Shown here: positions 37,601 to 47,115 of the stretch, in pieces
Layout of the letters: every line of letters begins with the position of its first letter
How positions within the stretch are numbered: position 1 is the stretch's first letter
Assembly: GCF_000023825.1 (NCBI RefSeq)
Contig: NC_013061.1
Span: 3,348,001-3,412,000 of the forward strand
DNA: 64,000 nucleotides
From: Pedobacter heparinus DSM 2366
GTDB taxonomy: Bacteria; Bacteroidota; Bacteroidia; Sphingobacteriales; Sphingobacteriaceae
Reading direction: 5' to 3'
Notes under the pieces: model-generated
What the model was told of the DNA's origin: nothing
The model's input: only the letters and a program-made list of their open reading frames with translations
The model's database searches: none
Position numbers and translations under genes: made by a program

Positions 37601-39022
37601 TTAATCTATTGAACCCGATTTCATTTTCTTTTCCGGATTAAAATCTTTCTTTTTTGCAAAACCATTCAGCTTCAAAGCAATTACACTTGCTGTTTTATCA
37701 GGTGCACTGACAGGCAGACCACTAATTTCTAAAATACCCTGCTCATCCTGTTTAAGTTTCAGCTTTGCATTGCTGTTTAATAATGTGGCACCAATTGCCT
37801 TATTACCCAGCCCATCAATGTTTAGCTGACCACTGCCGGGCCAATTGAAAACGGACAAATAAAGTACAGTACCATGTTGTTCATCTTTGGCAGTAATGCG
37901 TCCCCAATCTACAGGCTCAACAGGGTTAGCATGGGTGCCATAAATAGCTTCACCATATTTGCTCATCCAGTTACCTATTTCTTTTAAACGTTCAACACTT
38001 TCAACGGGGAAAGTACCATCTGGTTTAGGACCGATATTGAGGAGGTAATTGCCCCCTTTAGCAGCAATATCTATCAATTTCTGGATCAGTTCTGAAGAAG
38101 ACTTCCATTCATGATCGGCTGTGCGATAGCCCCAGGTGCGGTTCATGGTCATACAGGTTTCCCAATCTTTACCATCAAGCTCTGCCAGATTGGGTATTTT
38201 TTGTTCAGGAGTTTTAAAATCACCTGGCAAATTTCCTCCCAGCCTGTCATTGGTAATGATATTAGGCTGCAAGTGCTTCACCATAGTCATCATTTGTCTG
38301 GCCTGTTCAGCAGATAATCCTCCAGGTGTATCCCACCACAATACGGAAACATCGCCATAGTTAGACAATAACTCTTTTACCTGTGGAAAAGCTACACCGT
38401 TTAAATACTCGTTGAAAGTTTTTGATTGCTGTATGGGGTCCCAACTGCCATTGTGCGCTAAAGTATAGGCATCGATACGCGTGCTATCCGGATTATCCCA
38501 TCCTTGTTTCATGACCCTGCGACCAGTAAAACCACCAGGATTTCCCCAATCTTGTGATTGTGAATAATAAATACCAAATTTTAAACCATACTTTCTGCAA
38601 GCATCAGCTAAAGGTTTAATCATATCTTTACCATAAGGTGATGCTTTCATAATATTCCAATCGCTGGCTTTGGTGTCAAACAATGCAAATCCATCATGGT
38701 GCTTTGCCGTAATAACCAAATATTTCATGCCTGCGTCTTTGGCCATACGTGCCCATTCATCAGCATTGAAATTTATGGGATTAAAATGTCCAGCTGTATC
38801 TTTATATTCCTGAACGGGGACTTTCATCCGGTTCATCAACCATTCTCCATTTTTAACTTTTTGTTCATGACCCCGGTAAACACCCCCAAACTGGGCGTAC
38901 ACACCAAAATGAACGAACATTCCAAAACGGGCTTCGCGCCACCACTCCATTTTACTATCTTGTGCACTTAGTGAACATGATATCATCACTAATAAGAAAA
39001 AAACAATGCCAATTCGTTTCAT
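37601..39022 (-). CDS. GH29 alpha-L-fucosidase
   Basis: A 473-residue exported enzyme (ISCSLSAQ signal, possibly lipoprotein Cys16). A GH29 barrel carries RFGMFVHFGVYA (32-43), KYLVITAKHHDGFALFDTK (100-118), IYYSQSQDWGNPGG, and VLWWDTPGG with the candidate nucleophile Asp231. NYLLNIGPKPDGTFP and a small C-terminal sandwich follow. It would release alpha-L-fucose from the non-reducing end of a glycan. It forms a pair with the next fucosidase gene (47-base gap). The two are different enough to act on different fucose linkages. Confidence 0.9.
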   Translation of the reverse strand: MKRIGIVFFLLVMISCSLSAQDSKMEWWREARFGMFVHFGVYAQFGGVYRGHEQKVKNGEWLMNRMKVPVQEYKDTAGHFNPINFNADEWARMAKDAGMKYLVITAKHHDGFALFDTKASDWNIMKASPYGKDMIKPLADACRKYGLKFGIYYSQSQDWGNPGGFTGRRVMKQGWDNPDSTRIDAYTLAHNGSWDPIQQSKTFNEYLNGVAFPQVKELLSNYGDVSVLWWDTPGGLSAEQARQMMTMVKHLQPNIITNDRLGGNLPGDFKTPEQKIPNLAELDGKDWETCMTMNRTWGYRTADHEWKSSSELIQKLIDIAAKGGNYLLNIGPKPDGTFPVESVERLKEIGNWMSKYGEAIYGTHANPVEPVDWGRITAKDEQHGTVLYLSVFNWPGSGQLNIDGLGNKAIGATLLNSNAKLKLKQDEQGILEISGLPVSAPDKTASVIALKLNGFAKKKDFNPEKKMKSGSID

Positions 39023-39069
39023 TAATTTAAGAATAATAGATACATCAGATTTACCCGGCTATGTTTGGG

Positions 39070-40509
39070 TTAGTTAAATGCAAAAGCCAAAGCCTGTGTT
39101 TTCTTTCCCATCAGGTTTTTGGGTAAAACGATCACAACCTCTTCTCCTTCTTGCTTCCAGTTCACATTTTTACCGGTTGAGATTAACCTGATCTTACTAC
39201 CCCCGGCAGGTATATTTCCTTTCCATTTCAGGGTAGCAGGTAGGCTTTCACCTTCCTTAACGCAGACAATAGCATATTTTATTTTACCATCCTTTGACTG
39301 CGTGAACCAGGTTGTCCCATCATTATAATTATCGGTTATTCTGGTACCGTAAATGGCTTCTCCATTTTGTTTTAGCCATTGTCCTACCTCTTCTAAAGGC
39401 TTTTCAACTTCTTTAGGAAATTCACCTTCTGGTGTTGGGCCAAAACCCAAAAGCATATTTCCACCCTTGGCTACGATCTCAGCCAGGGTATGAATTACCC
39501 AGGTTCCAGATTTTGCTTTTTCCTCGCTTCGGTAGCTCCAGCTTTTTGTTAAAGTGATACAGGTTTCCCAGGGCTCTTTCATCTGAGTTTTTGGTACAGA
39601 TTGTTCTGGTGTCCGGTAATTTTCATAAGGGCCGTGTACTGTTCTGTCCACCACCAATATGCCGGGTTGTTTTTCGCGGGCCATTTTGGCAATGCGTGGC
39701 ATATCTACCTCCTGATTAAAGTTAGGATAATTTGCCCTTCCTCTTTTGTTCATTCCCCATTCTTCCCTCGCAAGCTCAGCTTTTAATGCCGGGCGCACCC
39801 AGCCACCGTCCAGCCATAAAATATCTACCTGGCCATAGTTCCCCAAAATTTCAGCAATTTGGTTATAGGTAAAATCTTTAAATTTCTGCCACTTCTGTGG
39901 ATATTTGCTCATATCGTAGTTGATATTCCGGGATGGTGTAGGAAACCGGTCCCACCAGAAATCCTGCGAATGCCAGTCTGGCTTTGAAAAATAAGCACCA
40001 ATCATCATTCCCTGTTTACGGTAGGCATCAAAAATGTATTTGGTCACATCAGCTTTCGGATTTTTTGCGAATGGTCCATTGGTAATTTTATAATCGCTTT
40101 GCCTGGTATCGAACATATTAAACCCATCATGGTGCTTGGTGGTAAATACGATATATTTCATCCCTGCATTTTTAGAAATTTCAGCCCATTTATCCGGATT
40201 GAACTTTACCGGATTAAGTTTTGAAGCCAAACCCCAATACCATTTTTTATAATCTTCATAAGCCATAGTGGTATCACGTTTAGGCCATGGCTCGCCACTT
40301 ATTACCCATGATTCCGGAATTCCTGCAGCAGTGTAAACACCCCAATGCAAAATCACACCAAACTTCAGGTCCTGCCATTGGTCCAGTTTTTTCCTCACCA
40401 ATGGATCCTTGGGATATTCATATTGGGCAGATGGATCATAAATATCTTCCTGTGCATTTGAAAGTAGCGGAAAAGCCAGTAAAACGGTTAAAATTAATCC
40501 TCTAAACAT
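39070..40509 (-). CDS. GH29 alpha-L-fucosidase (second copy)
   Basis: A 479-residue secreted GH29 enzyme (signal peptide LLSNAQ). Motifs: KFGVILHWGVYTAAGIPESW (49-68), KYIVFTTKHHDGFNMFDTRQ, GAYFSKPDWHSQDFWW, and DILWLDGGWVRP with the candidate nucleophile Asp234. GGNMLLGFGPTPEGEFP and a C-terminal sandwich follow. The stop of the SusD gene is only 4 bases upstream, so translation is probably coupled. Fucosidases are unusual beside heparin and chondroitin lyases, so the natural target of PUL B may carry fucose branches. Confidence 0.9.
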   Translation of the reverse strand: MFRGLILTVLLAFPLLSNAQEDIYDPSAQYEYPKDPLVRKKLDQWQDLKFGVILHWGVYTAAGIPESWVISGEPWPKRDTTMAYEDYKKWYWGLASKLNPVKFNPDKWAEISKNAGMKYIVFTTKHHDGFNMFDTRQSDYKITNGPFAKNPKADVTKYIFDAYRKQGMMIGAYFSKPDWHSQDFWWDRFPTPSRNINYDMSKYPQKWQKFKDFTYNQIAEILGNYGQVDILWLDGGWVRPALKAELAREEWGMNKRGRANYPNFNQEVDMPRIAKMAREKQPGILVVDRTVHGPYENYRTPEQSVPKTQMKEPWETCITLTKSWSYRSEEKAKSGTWVIHTLAEIVAKGGNMLLGFGPTPEGEFPKEVEKPLEEVGQWLKQNGEAIYGTRITDNYNDGTTWFTQSKDGKIKYAIVCVKEGESLPATLKWKGNIPAGGSKIRLISTGKNVNWKQEGEEVVIVLPKNLMGKKTQALAFAFN

Positions 40510-40513
40510 ATAG

Positions 40514-42382
40514 CTAATAATTTGGGTTTTGACCTACGATTTTATTTACATCCGTTTCATTTAAAGGTATAGGATAAAGCTCGTGTTGTCCTGTTCTAAA
40601 AAAAGTACCCGCCGGATAAGCATAATTGGCGCGATAAGCCCTTAAATCATCTGCTGTTTTTTTAATCCTTGCAGCTAAGATATTCCAACGAATAAGGTCT
40701 GTACGCCTTGTACCTTCAAAGTTCAGCTCAAATGCCCGCTCCTTCTGTACGGCATCAAAAAACTGGTCTTTGGTAAGACCTGCCAGGTTTACCTGATCAG
40801 CAGTAGCTTTAGGCACCAGCGCTGCAGTTGCAGTAGCGCCTGTGCCACCACCACCGGTAATGGTTACTGTTGGTGCAGAAGTGTAATTCCAGCCTGCACT
40901 TAACGTAACAAAGCCGGTTATCCTTCCGGATGCAAGGGTAGTAACTCCTGCAGCAGCACCTGAGCCACCGCCGCCGGTTACAGTCACAACCGGCATGGAC
41001 GTATAGCCTGTACCTGCATTATTTAGTGTTATGCTTACCTGACTACCACTTGCATTTAATCCAAAACCTCTTCTCCTGACTTCATTGATCGCCTCATATG
41101 CAAGGCTGTTAGGCCCGTTATTGATTTCATTTTCTACCTCAGCTCTCATGAGCAGAACATCTGCGTAACGTAAAATAACAGTATTTATGCTGGTCGTATT
41201 TCTTTCAGTAACCGCATCCGTCTGGTATTCCCTGCTCCATTTTGCCGAGGTCCACTGTTCGTCAAGTCTGGCAGTAAACAACTGTACTTTCTGGCCGGTC
41301 GCGTCGATCCTGAAGGTTGCTATCGAAAAATCTCTTCTGATGTCCTTTGGGTTAAAACTGTTATAAAAAAGGCGCAATGCCCTGCCTCTGCCCAGGGAAG
41401 CATTGTAAACGCCCTGAGCTGTAGTTACAGACAAAAAATTTCCTCCTAAACTATTTTCGCTGCTGTTACCTAAATTACTAAAAAACGCTACTTCAAACAT
41501 GTTCTCTGTAGGTTCTAAAATAAACTGGCACTGGTTTTTGAAAAGTTTGGTAAAATCATCATTCAACTTGTAAAGCTTACTGTTTATGACATCGTTAATT
41601 TCCTGCTGCGCAATTTTATAATAGTCTATATAATTGGCAGGGCGTTCCATCAGGGCAGTTTGGCGCAGCGAGTAACCGCCAGCCATTAAGGCAACTCTGG
41701 CCAGCATTGCTTTTGCGGCCCATTTGTTAATCCGTTCATCAGTTGGCAATTTGTCTGGCAAAAGAGCAGCAGCCTCTCTCATATCTTTAAATATCTGCTC
41801 ATAGATAACATAACGGTCGGTTCTTTCAACTTTGAAATTCTCTCCGGCTTTTGAAGATGTCAATTTGAATGGTACATCACCCCAAAAACGGACCAGTTCC
41901 GAAAAGTAAAAGCCACGTAAAAATTTAGCCTCTCCTAACATCCTGTTCAGGTTATCTTTTTGGGCCTGTGTACCACTGCTATAAGTAGGCATTTCAGGTA
42001 TTTTTTCAATAACAACATTGGCCCTGTCAATTCCTGTGTATAAAGAACTCCAGGTTTGGTAGAAATTATCGGTTTCAGCCGTACCGTAATAATGTGGTAT
42101 GGCTCTGAATGCATCTGCCGTGATCGCTGCATCCATCTGGGAAATATCGGTATCGTTATCGTATAACATTGGAATAGATTGCCCGTAGGTCTGCGGACGC
42201 GACATGACCTCATATATGCCTAAAGTTGCCAGATAAGCTTCGTCTTCATTTGAAAAGAAATTTGCACTTGTGAAATAAGAATAGGGTTCAGTTTCTACAA
42301 ACTTTTTACATGAACTCATGGATATAGCTGCACAGAACAAACCTGCAAGTATAATTTTGCTGATATATATATTAGTTTTCAT
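40514..42382 (-). CDS. SusD/RagB-type lipoprotein with glycine-rich insertion (PUL B)
   Basis: A 622-residue outer-membrane lipoprotein from Met at 42382. That start gives a clean lipoprotein signal (AAISMSSCKKF) and a 16-base gap from SusC, whereas the longer frame from 42427 would overlap SusC. It aligns with the PUL A SusD throughout (NRMLGEAKFLRGFYFSELVRFWGDVP, ERAFELNFEGTRRTDLIRWNI, ending VGQNPNY). The exception is an insertion of about 80 residues at 40805-41041, between RRRGFG and the KDQFFDAVQKERAFE helix. The insertion contains two glycine/threonine-rich units of about 40 residues. This SusD partner should present GAG-like oligosaccharide to SusC. Confidence 0.93.
   Translation of the reverse strand: MKTNIYISKIILAGLFCAAISMSSCKKFVETEPYSYFTSANFFSNEDEAYLATLGIYEVMSRPQTYGQSIPMLYDNDTDISQMDAAITADAFRAIPHYYGTAETDNFYQTWSSLYTGIDRANVVIEKIPEMPTYSSGTQAQKDNLNRMLGEAKFLRGFYFSELVRFWGDVPFKLTSSKAGENFKVERTDRYVIYEQIFKDMREAAALLPDKLPTDERINKWAAKAMLARVALMAGGYSLRQTALMERPANYIDYYKIAQQEINDVINSKLYKLNDDFTKLFKNQCQFILEPTENMFEVAFFSNLGNSSENSLGGNFLSVTTAQGVYNASLGRGRALRLFYNSFNPKDIRRDFSIATFRIDATGQKVQLFTARLDEQWTSAKWSREYQTDAVTERNTTSINTVILRYADVLLMRAEVENEINNGPNSLAYEAINEVRRRGFGLNASGSQVSITLNNAGTGYTSMPVVTVTGGGGSGAAAGVTTLASGRITGFVTLSAGWNYTSAPTVTITGGGGTGATATAALVPKATADQVNLAGLTKDQFFDAVQKERAFELNFEGTRRTDLIRWNILAARIKKTADDLRAYRANYAYPAGTFFRTGQHELYPIPLNETDVNKIVGQNPNY
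40805..41041 (-). repeat. Tandem glycine/threonine-rich repeat inside SusD
   Basis: Two imperfect units read GTGYTSMPVVTVTGGGGSGAA and GWNYTSAPTVTITGGGGTGAT, spaced about 40 residues apart. They are absent from the PUL A SusD, where the same two flanking motifs are only about 15 residues apart. Such YTSxPTVTITGGGGTGATA units occur in secreted and phage-tail-like beta-rich proteins and probably form a small surface module. Confidence 0.8.
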
Positions 42383-42398
42383 TTTTACGGAGATTAAA

Positions 42399-45300
42399 TT
42401 AAAAGGATACGTTAAGACCTGCAACAAATGATTTTGCCCTTGGGTAAGCGCTAAAATCTACTCCTGGCGTAAGCGGATCGCTGAATACGCTTACCTCCGG
42501 ATCATAGCCACTGTAATTTGTAAATACATGCAGGTTATATGCAGTTACATACAAACGGGCATTGGCTATTTTAACCTTGCTTAACCAGCTTTTAGGAAGG
42601 GTATAACCGAGGCTGATGTTATTGATGCGCAAGAAGGAACCGTCCTCAATCATAGTATCATGTAAACGTTTGGCTGTTGCACCGTCAAAAACCGGAATTG
42701 TTTTCCCACTATTGGCATTGGCAAGTTCTACAGGGTCCAGTATCCGCTGGCCAGCTGCATTGACGATCTTCCACCTGTCTTTGAAATAGGCAAAAGTACT
42801 TGCATAATCGTTAAACAATGCAGAATTGTTCAGCTTGTTCGCATTATAGATGTCATTCCCATAGGTAAAGTCAACAAAAACACTGAGGTCAAACCCTTTA
42901 TAACTGAAGGTATTATTTAAACCTCCGGAAAACTTGGCATTGGCATTTCCTATTGCTGTTCTGTCATTGTCGTCTATTTTGCCGTCATTATTTAAGTCGG
43001 CAAATTTGATATAACCCGGCTGCACTACTGCGACATCCGTTACTACACCGCTTTTTAAAGTATAAGTGTTGTTTGCTGCGTTAAAATCAAAGTCATCCAC
43101 CTGGTACAGGCCTGCTTGCTTGTAGCCATACATGATACCCACCGGCTGACCAACCTGCAGTATATAATCATTGGTAGTGGTCCAGCTATTTGTTAGCATG
43201 GAATTTTCCCCCTCACTTAAACCCAGTACCTTGGTTTTGTTAAAAGCAATATTAAAGTTACTGCTCCAGTTGAAACTATTGTTTCTTACATTGATGGTAT
43301 TTAAAGTAAATTCAATACCCCTGCTCGAGGTTGTGCCGATGTTTCTAAATTGTTCCGTAAAACCTGAACTCGCCGGAATACGGGAACGATACAGCAGGTC
43401 TTTCGAACGATTATCGTACAGCTCAGCTGTGAAAGACACTCTTTGCTTAAAAAGGCCCAGATCCAGACCAAGGTTAAAGGATTGGTTTGCTTCCCATTTC
43501 AGTGAAGGATTAGGTAAGTTAAGCTGGCCTGCAGAAGTTACCAGCTGATTGTTTAAGGGGTAACTTGAAGTTCCAAAAATGCCCAATGCCTGGTAGTTAC
43601 CAATGCGGTTATTTCCAGATGAACCATAACTTAAACGCAATTTCAGATCTGATATAGCTTTAAATTTTTTCATAAAATCCTCTTCCACAATTCTCCAGGC
43701 TACCGCCGCCGAAGGGAATATTCCCCAGATATTTTCTTCGCCGAATTTGGAAGAGCCATCATACCTCAAACTTGAAGTTAAAAGATACTTTCCTTTATAG
43801 CTGTAATTCAGCCTCCCAAAAAGAGAAAATAATTTGTCATCTTCTGCAAAGGAAGTCGGAATACCCGGAAGTGTACCTAATTCCAGTTTATCCCAGCCTA
43901 AATTTACGTTCGGGAAAGCACTGGTACTTACGCCAAAGCGCTCGGTATAGTTATAAATATATTCCTGTCCTATGGTTGCATCCAGCTTATGTATCTTGTT
44001 AAAAGTATTGCTGTAAGTAAGCGTGTTGTTATAATTAAAGCGGTTGGCAAGTGCATCAGAAATAGAGCCAAAAGGTCCTCCTGTACGCCGGGCAGCCAAA
44101 TTCTCAGTTGTAGTAAAACTCTTGGCCTTATCGCTGCCATCAGTATAACTGACAAGACCACGATAGGTCAGGTTTTTAATAATGTTATACTGAAGGGAAG
44201 CATTTACATTTAATGTCTTTTTCTTCCTGTCTCTTGGATTGGATTCAATGGCTACCAGCGGGCTTTGAAAAGAAGGGGAGCTTTGGTTTGGATCTAAAGG
44301 ATCCAGGTCCAGATCTATCAGTTCATCATCCAGACCTTTAATACCATTTGTGGGACGATACTGAAAGAGGTTTTGAAGGTAGTTAAACCTCGAAGTTCCG
44401 CCTTCCTGTGTTCCAATGCCAGTTAGCTTTTGATTGGAATAGTTCACAATGGCATTGATACTGAACTTTTTACTTAAATTATGGCTCACAGTTAGTTTAG
44501 CAATGTTTTTATCAGAACCACTGCCCAGCATAATTCCCTCATCTATGTTTTTTGAGTAAAAAATATTGAACCTGGTATCGTTTCCACCGCCACTGATGCT
44601 AAACTTATGGTACTGGTTCATCACCGTGTGCCCAAAAACTTCTTTCTGCCAATCTATACCAGGCCTGTTGCCATAATTTTTTTCCAGGTCTGCAAACGTG
44701 CCATAGTTTGCTTCAAATGCCGGCAATCTGTCGCCGCCCCTTCCAATTGCTCTTTCATAAAGTAAAAAAGCATAATCGTAGGCATTTAATACCGGTAAAT
44801 AGGTCGTGATTTTTTTTGCCCCTACATATCCATCATAGTTAACTTTAAGCCCTCCTCCTTTGATCTGCTTGGTAGTTATTAAAACTACACCGTTAGCTCC
44901 TCTGGCACCATAAATCGCCGTTGATGAAGCATCCTTCAGTACATCAACTGATTCAATGTCCATTGGGTCTAAAAAATCAAGCCCATCAGTTTGCGGCACA
45001 CCATCTACCACATACAATGGCTCATTGCTTTGCGTGATAGAGGTTCCTCCGCGTATTTTCATTGAAGGAGCCGCACCGGGAGTTCCGTCTGCCATCGTTA
45101 CCTGCATACCGGCGATACGTCCCTGCAAGGCCTGGGCTACGTTTTGCACTGGCACTTTTGCCAGTTCAGTACCACTTATTGATGATACTGCCCCGGTAAG
45201 GTCTTTCCGCTGAACGGCCTGTCCATAACCAGTAATTACAACTTCGTTCAGGTTATTCTGATCGTCAAGTAACTTTACATTAATGGTTTTCCTGTCCTTT

Positions 45301-45548
45301 ACCTGAACTTCAACCGTTTTACTGCCCAGATAACTAAATACCAATATGGCATTCGATTTTACCTTGATCTGATAACTCCCGTTATTAGCAGTTATCACAG
45401 CATTTGAGGTGGTCCGCTCCATTACCGTCGCACCGGGCATCGGCTGATTAGTTCCATCTGTTACTACACCAGTAACGGTGATGGTTTCCTGCGCATAAGT
45501 AAATGTGCAGATAAACAGAAACAGAATTAAAAGTAATGTTCTTTTCAT
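42399..45548 (-). CDS. SusC/RagA-type TonB-dependent transporter (PUL B)
   Basis: A 1049-residue outer-membrane importer. A signal peptide (FTYAQ) precedes a carboxypeptidase-regulatory-like domain (about 23-95), the plug (NEVVITGYGQAVQRKDLTGAVS; RGGTSITQSNEPLYVVDG) and a barrel ending VAGLNVSF. It is a close paralogue of the SusC at 13760-16921, including the last 60 residues. It lacks an STN domain, so HTCS control is expected. It heads the 13-gene minus-strand run and diverges from the second secreted GH88 gene. Confidence 0.95.
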   Translation of the reverse strand: MKRTLLLILFLFICTFTYAQETITVTGVVTDGTNQPMPGATVMERTTSNAVITANNGSYQIKVKSNAILVFSYLGSKTVEVQVKDRKTINVKLLDDQNNLNEVVITGYGQAVQRKDLTGAVSSISGTELAKVPVQNVAQALQGRIAGMQVTMADGTPGAAPSMKIRGGTSITQSNEPLYVVDGVPQTDGLDFLDPMDIESVDVLKDASSTAIYGARGANGVVLITTKQIKGGGLKVNYDGYVGAKKITTYLPVLNAYDYAFLLYERAIGRGGDRLPAFEANYGTFADLEKNYGNRPGIDWQKEVFGHTVMNQYHKFSISGGGNDTRFNIFYSKNIDEGIMLGSGSDKNIAKLTVSHNLSKKFSINAIVNYSNQKLTGIGTQEGGTSRFNYLQNLFQYRPTNGIKGLDDELIDLDLDPLDPNQSSPSFQSPLVAIESNPRDRKKKTLNVNASLQYNIIKNLTYRGLVSYTDGSDKAKSFTTTENLAARRTGGPFGSISDALANRFNYNNTLTYSNTFNKIHKLDATIGQEYIYNYTERFGVSTSAFPNVNLGWDKLELGTLPGIPTSFAEDDKLFSLFGRLNYSYKGKYLLTSSLRYDGSSKFGEENIWGIFPSAAVAWRIVEEDFMKKFKAISDLKLRLSYGSSGNNRIGNYQALGIFGTSSYPLNNQLVTSAGQLNLPNPSLKWEANQSFNLGLDLGLFKQRVSFTAELYDNRSKDLLYRSRIPASSGFTEQFRNIGTTSSRGIEFTLNTINVRNNSFNWSSNFNIAFNKTKVLGLSEGENSMLTNSWTTTNDYILQVGQPVGIMYGYKQAGLYQVDDFDFNAANNTYTLKSGVVTDVAVVQPGYIKFADLNNDGKIDDNDRTAIGNANAKFSGGLNNTFSYKGFDLSVFVDFTYGNDIYNANKLNNSALFNDYASTFAYFKDRWKIVNAAGQRILDPVELANANSGKTIPVFDGATAKRLHDTMIEDGSFLRINNISLGYTLPKSWLSKVKIANARLYVTAYNLHVFTNYSGYDPEVSVFSDPLTPGVDFSAYPRAKSFVAGLNVSF

Positions 45549-45845
45549 AAATTTTGGTTTTAGTACGAGTTTAGTTTTTCTCAGAAAATAATCACGATAC
45601 CGATAAGTTCATGATCGTAGGTTTAATTAATATTTGGTTCGATTTGATAAAACGAATTTAAAGATCAACCACTTAGCAATGTTTTAAATTCGTCCGAAAT
45701 AGTTATGAATTCGTCCCAAATGGCCACGAATTTAATAAATGACCGATTTCAAAAGATTTCTGGAAAGAATTGAAATACGGTTTTAATATTCCCCTCTACC
45801 TTCACTCCCATAACCAAACACGTCAAATTCTAAAAACATTGAAAT
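45549..45845. promoter_or_regulatory. Divergent control region of PUL B with repeated half-sites
   Basis: The 297-base region between SusC and GH88 carries four related half-sites. ACGAATTTAAA (45652-45662) faces TTTAAATTCGT (45683-45693) as a perfect 11-base inverted repeat. GAATTCGTCCCAAAT (45707-45721) repeats AAATTCGTCCGAAAT (45686-45700) one-and-a-half to two helical turns on, and CACGAATTT (45725-45733) faces back. These are good candidates for HTCS (AraC-type) binding. Possible -7 boxes are TATTTTCT (minus strand, 45583-45590) for SusC and TACCTTCA (45797-45804) for GH88. Confidence 0.6.
45797..45804 (+). promoter_or_regulatory. Candidate -7 box for the second secreted GH88
   Basis: The octamer TACCTTCA lies 41 bases before the start and is identical to the one before the paralogous GH88 of PUL A. 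It partly fits TAnnTTTG. No clear -33 partner was found. Confidence 0.4.
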
Positions 45846-47048
45846 ATGAAAAAAGCTTCCAGCATGCTTTTAGCTGCTTCTACCCTTGCTTTAACCTGCT
45901 TTGCCCAGCCCAGGCAGGTTAACCCAGCATTCAACTGGTTTAAAAACGCTACGAAAACAATAGACTACCAGCTCAATAAAGCAGCAAACACCTATAAACC
46001 TGGTCAAAATCCCCGTTCTGTAAATCCTGATGGCAAAGTGAGGCTGGCTGGCCTTACCGATTGGACTACAGGTTTTTTTCCGGGATCACTCTGGTATGGA
46101 TATGAACTTACCGGAGATCAAAAACTGGCAGACAAAGCAAAACGTTTTACCCTGGCACTTGATTCTATCCGCCACATTAAAAATACCCACGATTTAGGCT
46201 TCATGTTGTACTGCTCCTACGGCAATGCCTATCGCATTACAGGTGATAAAACCTATCTGCCAGTGCTCACTGAGAGTGCCCAGCATCTTTACGAAAGATT
46301 TAACCCTAAAGTGGGTGTCATCCGTTCCTGGGATTTTGCGCCATGGCACTATCCAGTAATTATCGATAACATGATGAACCTGGAATACCTGTATTGGGCA
46401 GCAAACACCTTTAACAAACCCGCATATGCCCAGGCAGCCAATACCCATGCCATTACCACCATGAAAAACCACTATAGAAAAGACAATAGTTCGTATCACG
46501 TGGTAGATTACGATCCTGCAACAGGACAAGTATTGCGCAAGGTTACCCACCAGGGTCTTACCGACGAGTCTGCATGGGCCCGCGGACAAGCCTGGGGGCT
46601 TTACGGCTACACAATGTGTTATGCCAATACCAAAAGCCAGACCTTCTTAGATCAGGCCGAACGCATAGCCTCCTTTATCATGAACCATCCCCGCATGCCA
46701 AAAGACAAAGTTCCGGTATGGGATTTTGATGTGCACAATGCCCTCGATATAGATGAACGCGCACCAAGAGATGCCTCGGCAGCGGCTGTTATTGCGTCTG
46801 CTCTGCTGGACCTGAGTACCCATGTAAAAGACGGAAAAAAATATGTTGATTATGCAGAAGACATACTCAGATCACTCTCTTCCGATGCTTACCTGGCCAA
46901 ACCAGGCGAAAACAAGTTCTTCATCTTAAAACACAGTGTTGGGGCTTTTTTGTACAATTCTGAAATTGACACCCCTATAGATTATGCCGACTATTATTAC
47001 CTGGAAGCCTTAAAAAGATATGCCAGCATTAAAAAAATAAACCTTTAA
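45846..47048 (+). CDS. GH88 unsaturated glucuronyl hydrolase (PUL B copy)
   Basis: A 400-residue secreted paralogue of the GH88 at 17185-18393, with matching motifs and residue numbers: DWTTGFFPGSLWYGYE, HDLGFMLYCSYGNAYR (Asp116), FPVIIDNMMNLEYLYW is present as YPVIIDNMMNLEYLYW (Asp174), RGQAWGLYGYTM, and YADYYYLEALKRY. It has a signal peptide (LALTCFAQ). It should hydrolyse unsaturated uronyl disaccharides. It mirrors the PUL A layout by diverging from SusC. The sulfatase that follows GH88 in PUL A is absent here, and only a leader-peptide relic is found downstream. Confidence 0.92.
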   Translation: MKKASSMLLAASTLALTCFAQPRQVNPAFNWFKNATKTIDYQLNKAANTYKPGQNPRSVNPDGKVRLAGLTDWTTGFFPGSLWYGYELTGDQKLADKAKRFTLALDSIRHIKNTHDLGFMLYCSYGNAYRITGDKTYLPVLTESAQHLYERFNPKVGVIRSWDFAPWHYPVIIDNMMNLEYLYWAANTFNKPAYAQAANTHAITTMKNHYRKDNSSYHVVDYDPATGQVLRKVTHQGLTDESAWARGQAWGLYGYTMCYANTKSQTFLDQAERIASFIMNHPRMPKDKVPVWDFDVHNALDIDERAPRDASAAAVIASALLDLSTHVKDGKKYVDYAEDILRSLSSDAYLAKPGENKFFILKHSVGAFLYNSEIDTPIDYADYYYLEALKRYASIKKINL

Positions 47049-47115
47049 AAACCAATGGCTGTCAATCCGATGATTGACCTAAGACATATAAATCATTTCC
47101 TAACCTAAAAACCAT

